Counted from the stretch's first letter, positions 13,487 to 26,600 are shown. The stretch: DNA of 64,000 nt from Harmonia axyridis (GCF_914767665.1 NC_059506.1:24901825-24965824), one strand, 5' to 3'. Notes: generated by a model not told the origin, from the sequence alone. Numbers and translations are program-made.

Positions 13487-14208
13487 TCATCTTAGTATTA
13501 AACTTAATTTGAACAATTGATTTACACATACAAAGATAAAAAAATAAATACATAAATCTTGCGTAAAACTAGTCAAATATTGAGTATACACAAATATTTG
13601 CTTGAAAACATCATTTCGTAGATTTGCCACTAAAAGTAATTGAAAAATATTAGTTTCAGGTATAACATCTTTTTGTAAAAAGTATTCTAAACATTTGAAT
13701 CCTAAAAACGGCAAAAAAATCATATTGAGACCAATATTCGATTCAGTTTCATCACAGAAAATTTTAGACAATATTGTAAACAAATTTGCTAAGAATGAGA
13801 TTCCCACCAGATTGCCAAGTTTGGTATATTTCAATTTACCAACTCCATTTAATGGGTTTTCATTAAGTGGTGATTGTGAGGAAGAACTTGGACTTATATG
13901 GTTCATGCCTATGTTAGAAAGGTTTTCTTTTGCAAGCCTATTGTGTTCAATTTGATTTTCTGTATTTGTATCTTCATAATCAATAGGCCGATAATCATCA
14001 ATGAGAACATCTGAAATCAATATTTATAATGTTGATGTTAAATGATAATAAACGGATATTTACGAGACTTTTGTTCTACACCAGTCAACTTCTTCAAACG
14101 ATTTTCTGCATTTTCTAAGATTTTCCTTCTTCTTGCTTCTCTTCTAGCAGCTAAACTATTTGCAGACTGAACAGGAATTTGAGCCGATGGAACACTATCG
14201 ATTGTCAT
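13487..14208 (-). CDS. CAMLG: CAML-like protein, GET/TRC receptor subunit for tail-anchored proteins
   Basis: Two exons on the - strand, 14208-14064 and 14010-13487, give 222 residues. CAMLG works with WRB/GET1 in the ER membrane to receive tail-anchored proteins from the GET3/TRC40 ATPase. The cytosolic N-terminus carries the diagnostic Arg-rich stretch ARREARRRKILENAENRLKK (residues 21-40), the GET3-binding element shared with CAMLG and yeast Get2. A Ser/Asn-rich linker follows. Three hydrophobic segments lie at about 116-133, 141-159 and 197-217, as in CAMLG. The protein is shorter than human CAMLG (296), mostly in the linker. The intron is only 53 bp. The call rests on motif plus topology, since this family diverges fast. 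Confidence 0.8.
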
Positions 14209-14844
14209 TTCAATTCAATTATACGATCAATTCAGGAAAAATTTAGAATTTTTTTAATATAATTCTGTACATCTACGATGAAAACATTTAATTTATGAAT
14301 TATGACATTCAAGTTTTAAATTGTAGACACTTCATTGACATTTGACACCACAGAACACAAATATAATCCAAATTATCTCCTTCACACATACCTGTGTTGA
14401 TAATCGGCGGATTTTAATCTGATTTGCGGATTTTTTGGGTCTGGTGGATTTTTTTCGAATTTTAAAATATTTCGGGTTTTTTTCGATTTTTTGATTGAGG
14501 CAATAGATGCGGTTTAAAAGATATGGAATTCTCTGAGGCATATTGCTTTCAGGGGCTTATGCATTCTATTGAGAATCTTTAATGTGATGAAATATGTTGT
14601 GATGTTGATTCGTTATGAATCAAGAAATGTTTTCCATCTGGGTTTTATTATGTGCATTAACATTTCCATTTCAACTTTCTTCTCTTCAAGAATGCAATCC
14701 TACATATATTTGGTTTTTATTGCAGTAAACTGTTAGAATTACATGTCTTGTATTTTTTTTCTTGTATCAGAAAAAAATCTGTTCACGACAAGAATTCCAA
14801 TATTTAATTTTCTTTTCGAATATTGCGCCTTCCCTATTGATAAT

Positions 14845-16358
14845 AGAGAGTTATTGCAACGCACAAATAAGCGATCTTTTATTACAGGATCTCTTATTTT
14901 GACATGTACGCATGCGCACTGAGTCAGATATTAAGGATTGCTAAATCTAAAATACAGGCGTCCCTTACTTTATTTAAATACAGGCGACCAACTTTTATTT
15001 AAGGATCCTTTATTTTGACAGATATCTGTTTATGCCGAATATTTGCCGTCGTTATGCAGCAAGAACTAACCTATAAATATTGGTAGCTGTTTAGGTAAAC
15101 AAAGTAAACTTTTTGAGAAATTTGCATTTTATTTCTTGATTTTCGGCATCTGTGGGAACCATTTCATTCGAGGAAAAAAATGTGCTCTCAATAACGAATT
15201 TTTCAAGAACTTATACGATTCTCAACAAAACATCATATTTAATTTGATCCTACTAAAAGAATTAAAAATAATACTGATAAATCCTGAATTTTATTAGAAA
15301 TAAGAATTTACCTATATGTATAATGTAGTATTGTTACAGAATGCTACTGCATACTGAATATTATTTTTTTATATTGAATATAAGTAATTTATTCTGTAAT
15401 ATAGAAACACCAATGGGATTGTTTTGAAAGAAAAATAATAAACTTGTTACCTAAGTACTTTTTTATATATTGGATCAACATAGCATAAAAAAAGCAAATC
15501 ACAATGCAGAACCTAATTAATTATCAGTAATGTTATTATAAAATTATACGTTAAGTACACTTTTTTAAAATTATTGTAGGAAAAGGTACAAAAATACATA
15601 ACATAATTCTGTTAAACAAAATAATCTTCCAATACTGGTGGTTTTACATGAAAAGAAATACCTGATTGACTTCCATTCAAACAAGTACATAAAGTAGACT
15701 GATATTTTACATAGTGATGATACTTTGTCAACAAGTTTCTCTAATATGTCCATCGATAAAACCCCAGTAGTTTGGTACAGCTCCTCCCATATTACGAATT
15801 GGTAGACTAAAAACGAATTAAGGTAATATAATAAATAATTTAATTTCAATTAAGCTAATAGCTTACCTATAACTAGAGCTGATAACTATTTCTATAAAGC
15901 CACTTATGTGCATTCAAATTATCTTAGAAGTGTCCATAATTTTCCACAATGAAGTTTGCAGTTATAAAAATAAACTTCGATAATGATTGCGAGACTTGTA
16001 GTAAAAATTTTCCAAGTCAACTAGTCGATTTGTTTGAATTGGTTTTGATATATTTTCTACACCAACTGTATCTATTATGAAAAATCAATTCCTCAATAAT
16101 GGTCCCAGCTAAAATTGCTAACGCTATTTGTTCTTTCATTTTCGATTTTGAACTTCTACCAAATGAATTATTTTATTTATCAGAATACAAAATAAAGGTG
16201 ACAAAATATAAATATGTCAAATTTAAAGATCTGTCACTTTACTGACTTTCGTTAAAAGCACCTTGCAATAGTTCACTTTTAACGTCCACGATAGAGGATC
16301 CTTTATTACAGGATCCTTTAATAAAAGATCGCTTATTTGTGCGTTGCAATAACTCTCT
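14845..16358. mobile_element. Element of about 1.5 kb with 40-bp inverted repeats
   Basis: The left end AGAGAGTTATTGCAACGCAC is repeated inverted at 16319-16358 (arms about 40 bp, near perfect). Just inside, copies of GGATCCTTTATT or close variants recur on both sides. No transposase frame is recognised and no clear target duplication was found. It lies between the divergent CAMLG and STING genes. Confidence 0.55.
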
Positions 16359-16825
16359 TCTAGATTCAAAATCCTGTAAGTCACAATCCACCTACATGTA
16401 TTGCAGGAACCTATAGGCAAACGATTTCGTTAAATATTACCGCTAGATGGCAGTACCAGCGAAACCATATTGCAAGAGTTTTTTTGTAAATATAGGGTTC
16501 TCTGAACTAGGGGATTTTTTTCGGATGGCGCGGATTTTTTGACACAGAATTCGGATTTTTCAGTGAAGTAGCATTGGTAACACTGCAGAATACACATTTT
16601 TTGCTCGTATTAAAAAAGATATGTATTTTAATCCAAAATATTGAAATTTAACGACTTGGAGAATATATAAACATAGATTATACGTGTATAAAGAATAACC
16701 GTCTCAAGCCTATCGCAAAATTTCTTGCATTAAACCTTTATCAGTATCATAAAAAGATCGAAAACAAAATAAAGAAAACACTTACGTCAAGTTAGGTTCG
16801 TTAGCATATCTCTGAAATTAAGTAA

Positions 16826-16845
16826 GGTTAGGTTAGGTTAGGTTA
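16826..16845. repeat. Interstitial (GGTTA)4, telomere-like TTAGG run
   Basis: Four perfect GGTTA units, with one more after AGTAA. This is the insect telomere repeat TTAGG read in phase. Another short run, CCTAACCTAACCTAACC, occurs near 52970. Both are too short to be telomeres and resemble the interstitial runs common in insect genomes. Confidence 0.6.
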
Positions 16846-16850
16846 AGTAA

Positions 16851-16888
16851 GGTTATATCACAGATTACAGATTAGTCTGTGGTTATAT
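16851..16888. mobile_element. 22-bp palindromic insertion with 8-bp direct repeats
   Basis: GGTTATAT at 16851-16858 is repeated exactly at 16881-16888. Between them lie 22 bp starting CACAGATTAC and ending TTAGTCTGT, an imperfect palindrome. In reverse complement it resembles the insertions at 18217 and 31342. Confidence 0.5.
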
Positions 16889-18208
16889 ATCACATGGAGA
16901 AAAATGATCTAATAACACATATTGTTTTTTTTTTTGTATTTTTGAGGGCCACTGTAGTTTCATTTCTATTTATTATTGTTGACATATTTGATAGACATAG
17001 GTAAATATTGATCTGAATATATTCATTGTGAAGGTTATCTCATTAAGCTTATACTTGGAATATTAATATTCTACATTGTATTTTCTGAACTATTACTGTT
17101 TCCTCAAATAATCTACTACTGGATAAATTCCATATTTAGGATAATACCTATGTTAAAGATGAGCTCTTGGAACAACATGAAAATTATATTTATTCACAAA
17201 TTAAACAATTTTTGCAATATCGTACAACATATCAAATAATATGTTCGCATTGCTTTCCTGACTACTATACATATACTTTTACCAATAAGTATTGAAAATA
17301 AATACTGTTACCTTTTACTACACCAAGGGTTTATTTAATTTAGTTCAATATAATTTCAGGGATGTGTAGTGTTGTCAAGGAATTCAAGATGTGGTAAATT
17401 TCACATGCTTGTTTCAGAAGTTTTATTACCAGGTTATTTCTGTTTGTAAACTCTAAAAGATGATTCGATTCCGTATTTTCGTAGTAAATTATCTTCACAC
17501 AAACATGTAAATGCTTATATTACTGGCTTATGAATAAAAGTCTTTCTAATTCACGTGGTTCTGCAGAAAGGATTATTTTTACTGACAATTCTACCATTGC
17601 TTTCATCATATTTCTACACACGATCTACATTCAAGATTACTTTCAAAATATCCAGAAGTTTCACAAATTCATTGTCTGATTCATTCTAACTATTCCGATA
17701 AGAATTTAAATATCTAAAAATATGCATTTCAACTAAGTAACATGTTTTTCTCGCAATTCACCAAATGAAAATCACAGATAACCAGATATGAAAATCAGCT
17801 GACATTACATCCAAATAGAGTATATTGACAGATGTCGCAACCTGCGTACGAATTTCCAAAAGCGAAGGACTGAAATACTTGATAAGGTATAACAGAAAAC
17901 AAGTTAGAGCGATCATGATGATTCAGTACATTTTAACTTGCAATTGTAAGCTTAAAATTATCTAACGGTTTATGAAATGCAATAAAAACTATCTGTCATG
18001 AACTATTATTGACTGGTTAAAAAACAATGCATTTGAGAATTTATAACATTACTTATCTCTAATGCAAAATGTGGCGTGATCCTAAGCGTCACACAAAGAA
18101 TAACTAAAATAGCAAAAATACATTGTAAGAACAAAGAGCGTATTATGGTTACAATGGGCATTCATTCCACCCACATTATCTCGTGTTTGAAATTGATGAG
18201 TTAACAAT

Positions 18209-18247
18209 ATTCTATCACAGACTAACTAGTAATCTGTGATTCTATCA
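18209..18247. mobile_element. Palindromic insertion of about 22 bp with 8-9 bp direct repeats
   Basis: ATTCTATCA at 18209-18217 is repeated exactly at 18239-18247. The piece between has the form CACAGACTAAC..GTAATCTGTG, nearly self-complementary. It differs by one central base from the insertion near 31342. It lies about 460 bp upstream of the STING start codon. Confidence 0.55.
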
Positions 18248-18459
18248 TGAAATATCAAGTAACAAATGAAGATTCTAAAATATGTCGTATGATCAGAATG
18301 GGGTCGTATTATGTAATTATATACTCGATAAGTATTCAGTACAAAATAGTATAATTTTTCAGAGTAAAATTTCAAGTTATCAGTGAATTCAGTATTCCCT
18401 AACGTACGACATACTTTAAATTATAAACATTTGCACAAGATGGAGCCACAGGCCCATTG

Positions 18460-18469
18460 GGGGAAAACC
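18460..18469 (+). promoter_or_regulatory. NF-kappaB/Relish-like site upstream of STING
   Basis: GGGGAAAACC fits the general GGGRA-N-CC form of insect NF-kappaB (Relish) sites. It lies 234 bp before the STING start codon. A single match of this length can arise by chance in AT-rich DNA. Confidence 0.3.
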
Positions 18470-18702
18470 AATATTCTGTGAAATCAAATCATATTTTCGA
18501 TGGTCAAATGTCTCCTCAGGAGGGTTGATGATACTATTTATAGAAAATGACCTATCCTAGATACTGCATATTAGTGAAAAATTGAAGATTAATTAACTTG
18601 TTAATTGAATAACGCTATAAAATTTTTCATTCAACAGACTGATTACCTACTACGGAGTACGACAAGTAAATTCTATAAAATTTTTGGAAATAGCTGAATG
18701 AG

Positions 18703-21700
18703 ATGAAAAAAAAAGTTGCTGAACTCCATTTGAAATCGGTAAATCATGTTTTGGGATTATTTAATTCTGTTGTTCATTTTTTTAACTAACTTTCATTCTG
18801 AAATTGCAGTATGTAGTTAGGGACAAGGGAGGAAAGCTAACTTTCCCTTCTACAATACCAAAGAAACGAAGCTCAATCAGGATGTTTATATTAGGATGTT
18901 TTATTTTGTATAGCTGTATAAGTAGGTATTGTATTATTTGGTCATATAGTTTTCTTGACAGTTTTGAACATTGCAGGCGAGTTTTATGAGATTAAAGACT
19001 TCAAATTAACTCTTGAAAGTGAGTATATAGTAATTACTTGCATCCCATTGAAACTCTGAAATAATTCAAATTTTCCTCTGATCTTTTCTTCTCAAGTTTT
19101 TTTGGTTTGAAAACCTTCAGCATTATATTTTTTTTGTAATAATTGGAATTCATCTCTATGAATAACAAATCTTTCATCAGAAAATTTGCGAAGAAATTAT
19201 TTTAAGACAGGGGACAGTGAACATTAAATGAAGTTAATATCTCTTGAAATATGTTTTGTTTTAGTGTTCAGTTATACCATTGCCATTTATTTCATAGTGG
19301 AATTTATTGATAGGATAATACTAAGTTTCGAAGAGTTGATGAACCATTTCCAACCAAGATATGGAAAAAGTTTGATAAAGGTTTTGAAGCATACCTTTTA
19401 CTTCAGTGAAGGAGCATGTCTTATTATGATATCTTCATTAGCAATCGTTGGCAAGTTCTACTCGGAACATGGATTTATTGACACTACGAAACTTCATAAG
19501 TTCTCATACCTTAAAAGTTTATTTCTCTTACTTTTTCTAAGAAAAGTATTGAAGATAGTATGTAATTTGTTTGTCAAAGAATTTCAATATATTACATATA
19601 TACAATACATATTTATCCAAATCATTACAAATACTGTATTTCAGGAACATGCTCCCATTTATAATTCATTGAAATTTGAAGATAATGATGGCCTGAGCTA
19701 CAGTACAGCAATGGCAAATTCATTTTATCATGGGTATTTGAAATTGATATTACCAAAAACGAGTGGAGAAGACAAGAACCTAATGGAAATAATTGATATA
19801 TATTCTGATAGAAATAAAGTTGATGTGTTTCCAAAACTCTTTATATTGGTTCCAAAGTCAGCTTTTTGCCAAATTTCTTTAAAAAGTTCAATTAGTCCAA
19901 GTATTGAGGAAAGTTCTGTAAGTCATGATAATTGAAATTATTAAATAGGTTTTCAAATGTAGAAGTTTTGCCCTCCTATGTAGAAAATTCTTAAAACATT
20001 GGTCTCAAGGTTTTGAAATATTTTTCTTGTAACAATTTCATATGAACTTTAAAAGATAACTTTTCGGAAAAAATGATATTTTATTCTCTTTAACATGGAG
20101 TAGTTATATTTATATGATACCTTCAAAAAATTATACTATTATTTCAGAGTTTAGATGAAAAGAAGTTAACAATAGCTGGTGTTCAAAAGAGATCATACAA
20201 AAACTCTGTTTATAAAATAAGAGACCCAAATAATCCTAGAAAGGTGTATTATGTTTGTGCCGAGTATGCAACTCCTTTACGTACCTTTAAAGCATCACTG
20301 GATTTTAGTGGGTTATTTAACGGTGAGTGTGTTCAATTTGAATTTTACCCTCCATGTTCTAGAAAATAAGAATTTATTATGATGACAGCCATGAAGTATT
20401 CAGTATATTTGAGTGGCAAGTTGCAAAACGAATGCAAAAGAGTGTGGGAATTGCCTTCTGCAACGAGTATTAGACTATATTTTCTCTATTTCAGTCAAGT
20501 TTTGTGAACTATTGTCGAAATTCAATGAAAAATTCAGATTATATATCCTTGTCACTTATGTATTGTATCTTGGCAGCTGGTGTGACTTTTACGTTAATTG
20601 ATAGATTACGGACTTTGAATATGAATTGTATGTTTTGAATTTTAGAATAATTTACAATTACGCATTAAATTTGTGAATTATGTCTGACGAAATCGATTTA
20701 TCACCACCAGAATCAAAAGAAATTGCGAATAATGTTACAAAACATTTCACTGTATCCAAATTGTATTATATTGGCAATTATTGACGGTTGTTGATATTTG
20801 ATAGGATTGGCATCCGGAGAGACAACCACAAAAAGAAAAATATAACTGAAAACGATGCTGCTTTGAGTTCATTACAGCACTGTTTTCAGAACTGTAATGA
20901 TATGTATGTAACGATACTGAAATAGAGAAAAATTATTTCATAACTAAAAATGCCTAGGAAAACTTGATGCGCACATTAGGATTAGAAGTAGTATGAAGTG
21001 TGACCCTAAAAACTAATCTAATTTGATTTATGGATATTAAGTTTTGTTTTAATTTACATATGTGAAAGACAAAGGCAAAATCCATTGAAAATTAATCAAA
21101 TGCATGGTTTTTCTAGATTATTTGGTCAACTGTGTTTTATCATCAAGAATTACTGCAGAGGACACTATTCAAGTACAACTTCATTTCTCACCATATATTT
21201 TCACGATCCTTATGATCATGAAAATATGTTTTGTTATGGAATCATCGTTGGGGTTTACGTTTGTGATGTAACTTGTTCTTCCCTCCTAAGAGAAATAGGG
21301 GTTCTCACAATCATGGAATTTGAATGGTCATTGTTCTTATTTATTAGAAAAACAAATTTTCACCTCCATAGACTGGAATAAGAAAACAACAGTTTTTTTA
21401 GTTCGATTTAATGTCTATCCAATATCGATACCAGATTACAATCTAAATAGAAACATGCACAAGTGATATGCTACAATTTAAAAGTATATAAATTGAGAGG
21501 TAACACTGGTACATCAAACACTTTTGTTCAATAGGATGAATAATAAAATCCTCAGTGTATGTTTCTATTTCTTTGATATAAGTAAGGACAAACAATCTAA
21601 ATATTGTTGAGTGCTCTATCATTTAAATGAATAAAAACCCCCATTAGAGCTATATTTGAATATGGATTGGTCAAATAATAATTTTTTACATTATGACTCG

Positions 21701-22221
21701 CCTTTTTTCGACACAGAATTTTTATTGAATATTTATACTTACCCATTTACTTATGTATTTACCTTGTAATTATTGTGTACATTTATTCATGAATAATTTG
21801 AAATCTTTGTTGCTTGAAACTTCATCTTTTGGTACCATTGTTGCTGTTTTAATGACCAAATCGAATTGTTATACTTTCTTCAATATCCGAAGAGATCTCA
21901 ATCATTCCAATTCTCCTTGGGAGTATTTGTCAAGCAAATCAAGTATCAAGATTTTTATATTAATATTTTTTTCCAGAAACTTTCAAGAAACATGCTGACG
22001 ACATAGTATTGAATTTTTATTTGATTATGAGAGATTTTGTCAGAAATGATCCTGATATTTGTGATCTATGTGAATTGATTTACTATGATGGTAAAGTAAT
22101 GTAATTATGTGCTAAAATAATCTATCCTAAGAATTTTTCAGACCGTGATGAACATGGTTTGAGAGATATAGCCCCGTTATTACTGAGTAAAGTGAAAAAA
22201 CAGAATAGATCACTGGTTTGA
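18703..22221 (+). CDS. STING: Stimulator of interferon genes (STING)
   Basis: The best model has eight exons: 18703-18738, 18810-18921, 18977-19018, 19265-19557, 19645-19917, 20148-20322, 21977-22090 and 22142-22221; 374 residues, phases closed. STING is an ER-membrane receptor for cyclic dinucleotides made by cGAS-like enzymes and in insects drives NF-kappaB-type antiviral responses. Four hydrophobic segments lie at about 34-49, 66-82, 113-128 and 143-161. The ligand-binding domain opens with GLSYSTAMANSFYHGYLKLI (Tyr192 matches human Tyr167). It continues with GVQKRSYKNSVY (Arg267, human Arg238) and EYATPL (Glu291 and Thr294, human Glu260 and Thr263), and ends with CDLCELIYYDG and DIAPLLLSKVKKQ. 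No TBK1-binding C-terminal tail is present, as expected in insects. The ATG is preceded in frame by a stop four codons upstream. The tiny first and third exons are the least certain part. It is divergent from CAMLG and upstream of PARN. Confidence 0.9.
20415..20899 (+). repeat. Dispersed repeat of about 485 bp, copy in a STING intron
   Basis: It shares long stretches with 27488-28072 in PARN intron 10, including GGAATTGCCTTCTGC, ATTTCAGTC(A/G)AGTTTTGTGAA and a common 3' end. That end holds a hairpin, CATTACAG...CTGTAATG. A hairpin close to one end without terminal inverted repeats would suit a Helitron-like non-autonomous element, but neither the CTRR end nor the insertion site could be shown. 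Confidence 0.6.
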
Positions 22222-23679
22222 ACAAAGAATGATATGGGAACTGAAAGCTGAATTATATATATACCTTCATATTTCAAGTTTTTGCTCTCATTGAAATTCA
22301 TTAATATTGCTCATGCGATCTTATAGATTATTGAGTTAGTTATTATTAATAGTAAAGAAATTTATCAATATTTTTCGTTGTTTACACTATATTTTCTGTC
22401 TTCAGCACTACTTATTTTTTTAAATATACATTTATGAAAACAATGTGTTTTGCCAAACCTACCTTAATCATTTTTAAAAAATAATAACTTCAAATCAACT
22501 TGACTTTAAATACACATCAAAGTCTATACAATGTAATCAATATTCATTTTTGGGATTCAGGGGATTCCCCTTCCAGTTGAGAACCTTGAAGAGAAAAAGC
22601 AATAAGCTTATATTCTATGATTTTTCAAATAGATTTGATAAATTATCAGTATAAAAACTGATTTCTTTTCTGTACTTTCTTCTATCTATATACCTATACT
22701 ATATATTGTTCTTAAAGTGAAACCATAAAGAGCTTTCTGAAATGAATTAATACCGATAATATTTAGAATAATCATCATATGAATATTCAAATCAAGACGA
22801 ATAGATACTTTTTGATTAGAATGATAAACAATTTTATATAAGTAAACTAACAGGAAATACTAAAAATTACTATATTCCAGAAATAATCCCCACTAAAAAT
22901 AATTGAATCTTGAAACAGCTTCGGTTGTTCAAAATTAATAGAATTGGAGATACCAAAGTACCAAACATTCGATCAATAAATATCGATATCAAATAAATGC
23001 ATTATTTTCCTTCTGATCCGTCTGCATTTTCCAGGTTAAAGAACTCCTAAAAATTTCGTAAAAGCAAAAGTCATAATCGAATTATTTCAATAACCGGATA
23101 ACAATCCGAATATCAAGAATCATAACCACAGAACAGAAATCCTAACACAAAAAAAGCACAGAGATTTATAATCGTTTCATATGTCGCTCATGTCAAAGCG
23201 CACTCAAGGAACAAAATGTTTTGGGACATCGCTGTAATGTCCAAAGTCTTATTTAGGGAATAACAGAACTAGAAACCGCAAACTCCACATAATTTCCACA
23301 GAAACCTATATTTTTTAATTTTGATGTCATGTGTCCTTAGCAGCTGTTCGACCATAGAGCTCAAATAGTACTCAAATCCTCATGAAAAATAAAAAAATAA
23401 ACTTTCGGTTCAATTTTGGTTATAACACTTATAACCGACTATTTTTATTAAAAAAATTAGATCAACGATTATTCTTCATCTGGTGTGATCCCTTCACTTT
23501 TCAGACTAGTATTTCTGAATATACCGTTAATGCCGAAAAATACAAGAAATTGAAAATTTGAAAACGTTCTTCTACGTTCGTTTATCGTTTTATTAGTGGT
23601 AATGTACAATTTTTTTTGGTATTTTTTAAATATTTTGAAACTTCTATTCAATTTTTTATTAGCAAAGAAACCAGATGCA
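22222..23679. other. Intergenic region between STING and PARN
   Basis: It separates the STING stop from the PARN start, both on the + strand. AT-rich; it should contain the STING 3' UTR and the PARN promoter. No repeat or further gene is recognised. Confidence 0.5.
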
Positions 23680-26600
23680 ATGGATGTCACCAGGCAAAGT
23701 TAGTATTTATACCAATAATGCATGTTCCTAAGATGTGTAATTGTTAATTTGTTATGCAGATTTTGAGGCTGTTTCAACTAAAGTGAAGAAATCTATTGAA
23801 GAGGCCACTTTTCTTTCTATTGACTGTGAACTCACAGGATTGAATACGATACGGAATATTAATGCTTTTGATACTATTCAACAATATTACAATAAAGTGA
23901 AGGAAAATTGTAGAGAATTTTTAGTTATACAATATGGAATTACAGCATTCAGGTAATTTTATTAGGATATTATAGTTCCAACAATTAATTTATGATTTTT
24001 AGATATGATCAAGAACACAATTTGTTCAAGCAATCAAGTTATAATTTTTATATTTTTCGACGACCACTTAATAGGAATATTCCTGACCAAAGATTTTTAT
24101 GCCAGGCTTCTAGTATAGATTTCTTGATTTCCCAAGGTTTTGATTTCAACAAACTATTTAGGGAAGGTTTGTACAGACATCGGAATTAAATGAAAATATT
24201 TCTAATCAGTTGATTTTAGGTATATCATACCTCAACTTGGAAGAAGAAACTAAATACATGGAAAATTTAGAGGAAAAACGTTCTGAAAGGATTGAATCAT
24301 CTACACCAAATACTAAGCAAGATAAAATAGCCATTCCTCCATCAGAACAACCATTAGTCAATGATGCTATGTGTGTATCTTGTTTTGGTCTTCTCAATTG
24401 TTTCAAGTTTTTCCTATTTGTCATTTGATTTTACAGTTCTAATGAAAATCTAAAATGTTCTAGAAAATCCATCAATGAATATTTGAATGGAACTGAGACA
24501 AAACCACTTCAGTTGCCAAAATGTAATCCATTCTGCAGAAAGTTGATTTACCAAGAGACAGCAGACATTTTTGGTGATAAAATAATGGTTGAAACCAAGC
24601 AATTAGAAAACAAAGACAGAGTTTTACATGTTTCACGTATAAAATCAAAAGAAGAATTAGAATTAATTGCTAAAGAAAAGTATGAAGAAGATTTAAATAT
24701 TTTGAATGAATGTGTTGGATTTACTAGAGTGTTGAGGATGATTGTAGAGTCAGTAAGTTATTATTTAATTACAATACACCAATCATTCGGAAAAACAAAG
24801 AGATTTCAAGCGAATAATCTGTATTCAAGTGGTTTTGGTCATTGTTGGTTATATCACATGACGTCCTGCCCTTTAACATCACTGATTTCACTGCAGATAA
24901 CCAAAGGTAACCACACTCAAGGGTTAGGTTGAACTTTTGGTCATTGAAGAAGTGAGGATAAATTTGATTGAAATAAGACTTGATGAATTCCAAACTCAAT
25001 AATATGCAAGCCTACACAATTTTCTGTTGATGGAAAGCTTTGTATTATTGAAACAGAGTGTTAATACAGAAGGATGATATTATAATAGAAGTTGGTAGTA
25101 TTTGTTTTGATCACAGCACTGACCTACATTAACAAAAATAGTGGACTATCACTACACTGCGTTCAAACAGAGCTTGGTTATTCCTAAAGGGCCATAACCA
25201 AAGTTAAGACCACAGATGACCGTGTTTATTAGTGATTATTTGCTGGAAATCGCTTATCGTATGCGATATGAACCATTTACTTTTCCTGTTTATTTGAGAA
25301 TTTAAATCAGTACAGTTATACTGATATCATTCTTAATATATGAAAAACTTTCTCATAGTTTATATTTTTAGGGCAAATTAGTTGTGGGGCACAACTTGTT
25401 GTTAGATATTATTCACACAATAGACAAATTTTTAACTTCACTACCTGATGATTATGAAGAATTCAAGGAGTGTGCACACAATTTATTTCCAAGGTATGTA
25501 TTCCATTTTGATATATCATTCAATTTGTATATTTAATATTTTTCACAAGTATTTTAGATACTAAATTTATGAGTTCAAGTATAAGATTCAGAGATCTTAT
25601 CAATTCAAGTGCTCTTGGTCCCTTAGTTGAAACTGTGAGGAAAGAACCTTTTGAAATTCCAAAAATTGGTGAGTTTTCACCTTAGTATGGGAAAAAGTGT
25701 TTGGGTCAATGACTTTGTTATTATAGGTTGAATATCACATATTTTGATTTTTATGATTGATTGGTTAATATTTTTATGACAATATTTCATTATACAGGGT
25801 GTTTCCTAAACATGCGGCAAAAATTCAGGGGGTTGTTCCTTGGACTATTCTAAGAATATTTTGTCCTTTGATGATTTTTGAAAAACCTATTTGTTTCGAA
25901 GATATAGGGGAAACAAAATTTCAGATAATAACATTTTATTATGAAAAATTACATGAAAATTCAACTCAACCTACAAAAACTGTTGAAAATGACCACCTCT
26001 AGCCAGCATACAAGCATCCAATCTTCTCCTCATTGACTGCCGAACCCTTTCAAAAACACCAGGATCATTTCTTATTAAGTTACACCCAGCAATGATCCGA
26101 TTTCGAATTCAAATGAAAACCGTGTTTAATCTGTATTCCTTTACCATCTGCACTTATCAATTTTTAGTCAAAAAACTGGCCGTTTTTAGTAATTGGAATG
26201 TTGTTAAACAAATTTAAAAATAAATTGTATCTACTTAGTAAACACAGTGCGGTACGCATTTTTATTTAAACTATTATTAATTTTAAAAATATGAAAAATG
26301 TTGTTCGCCCTGTATCTTCGAAACAAAGAGGTTTTCCAAAAATCATCCAAGGACAAAACATGCTTAAAATAGTCCAAGGAACAACCCCCTGAATTTTTGC
26401 CGCATGTTTAGGAAACACCCTGTATGGTAGACTAAATTCATGCTGTCTTTCCAATTGTTGGTACTTTCATATATTGGAGAAATATAGATTAGAATAGAGC
26501 TAAATTGTTATTTATTTCCATGTAATTTCATTCAGGCTAATAATTTGATTGAATAATATTGTTAATATCAATCAAACTAATTTGATATTGGAGTCATTTC

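Noticed and set aside
18441..18479. ATG upstream of STING (MEPQAHWGKTNIL then stop)
   Set aside because: It has no donor that joins it in frame; the ATG at 18703 joins cleanly to exon 2.
24206..24424. 72-codon - strand frame over PARN exon 4
   Set aside because: Antisense shadow of the PARN coding exon.
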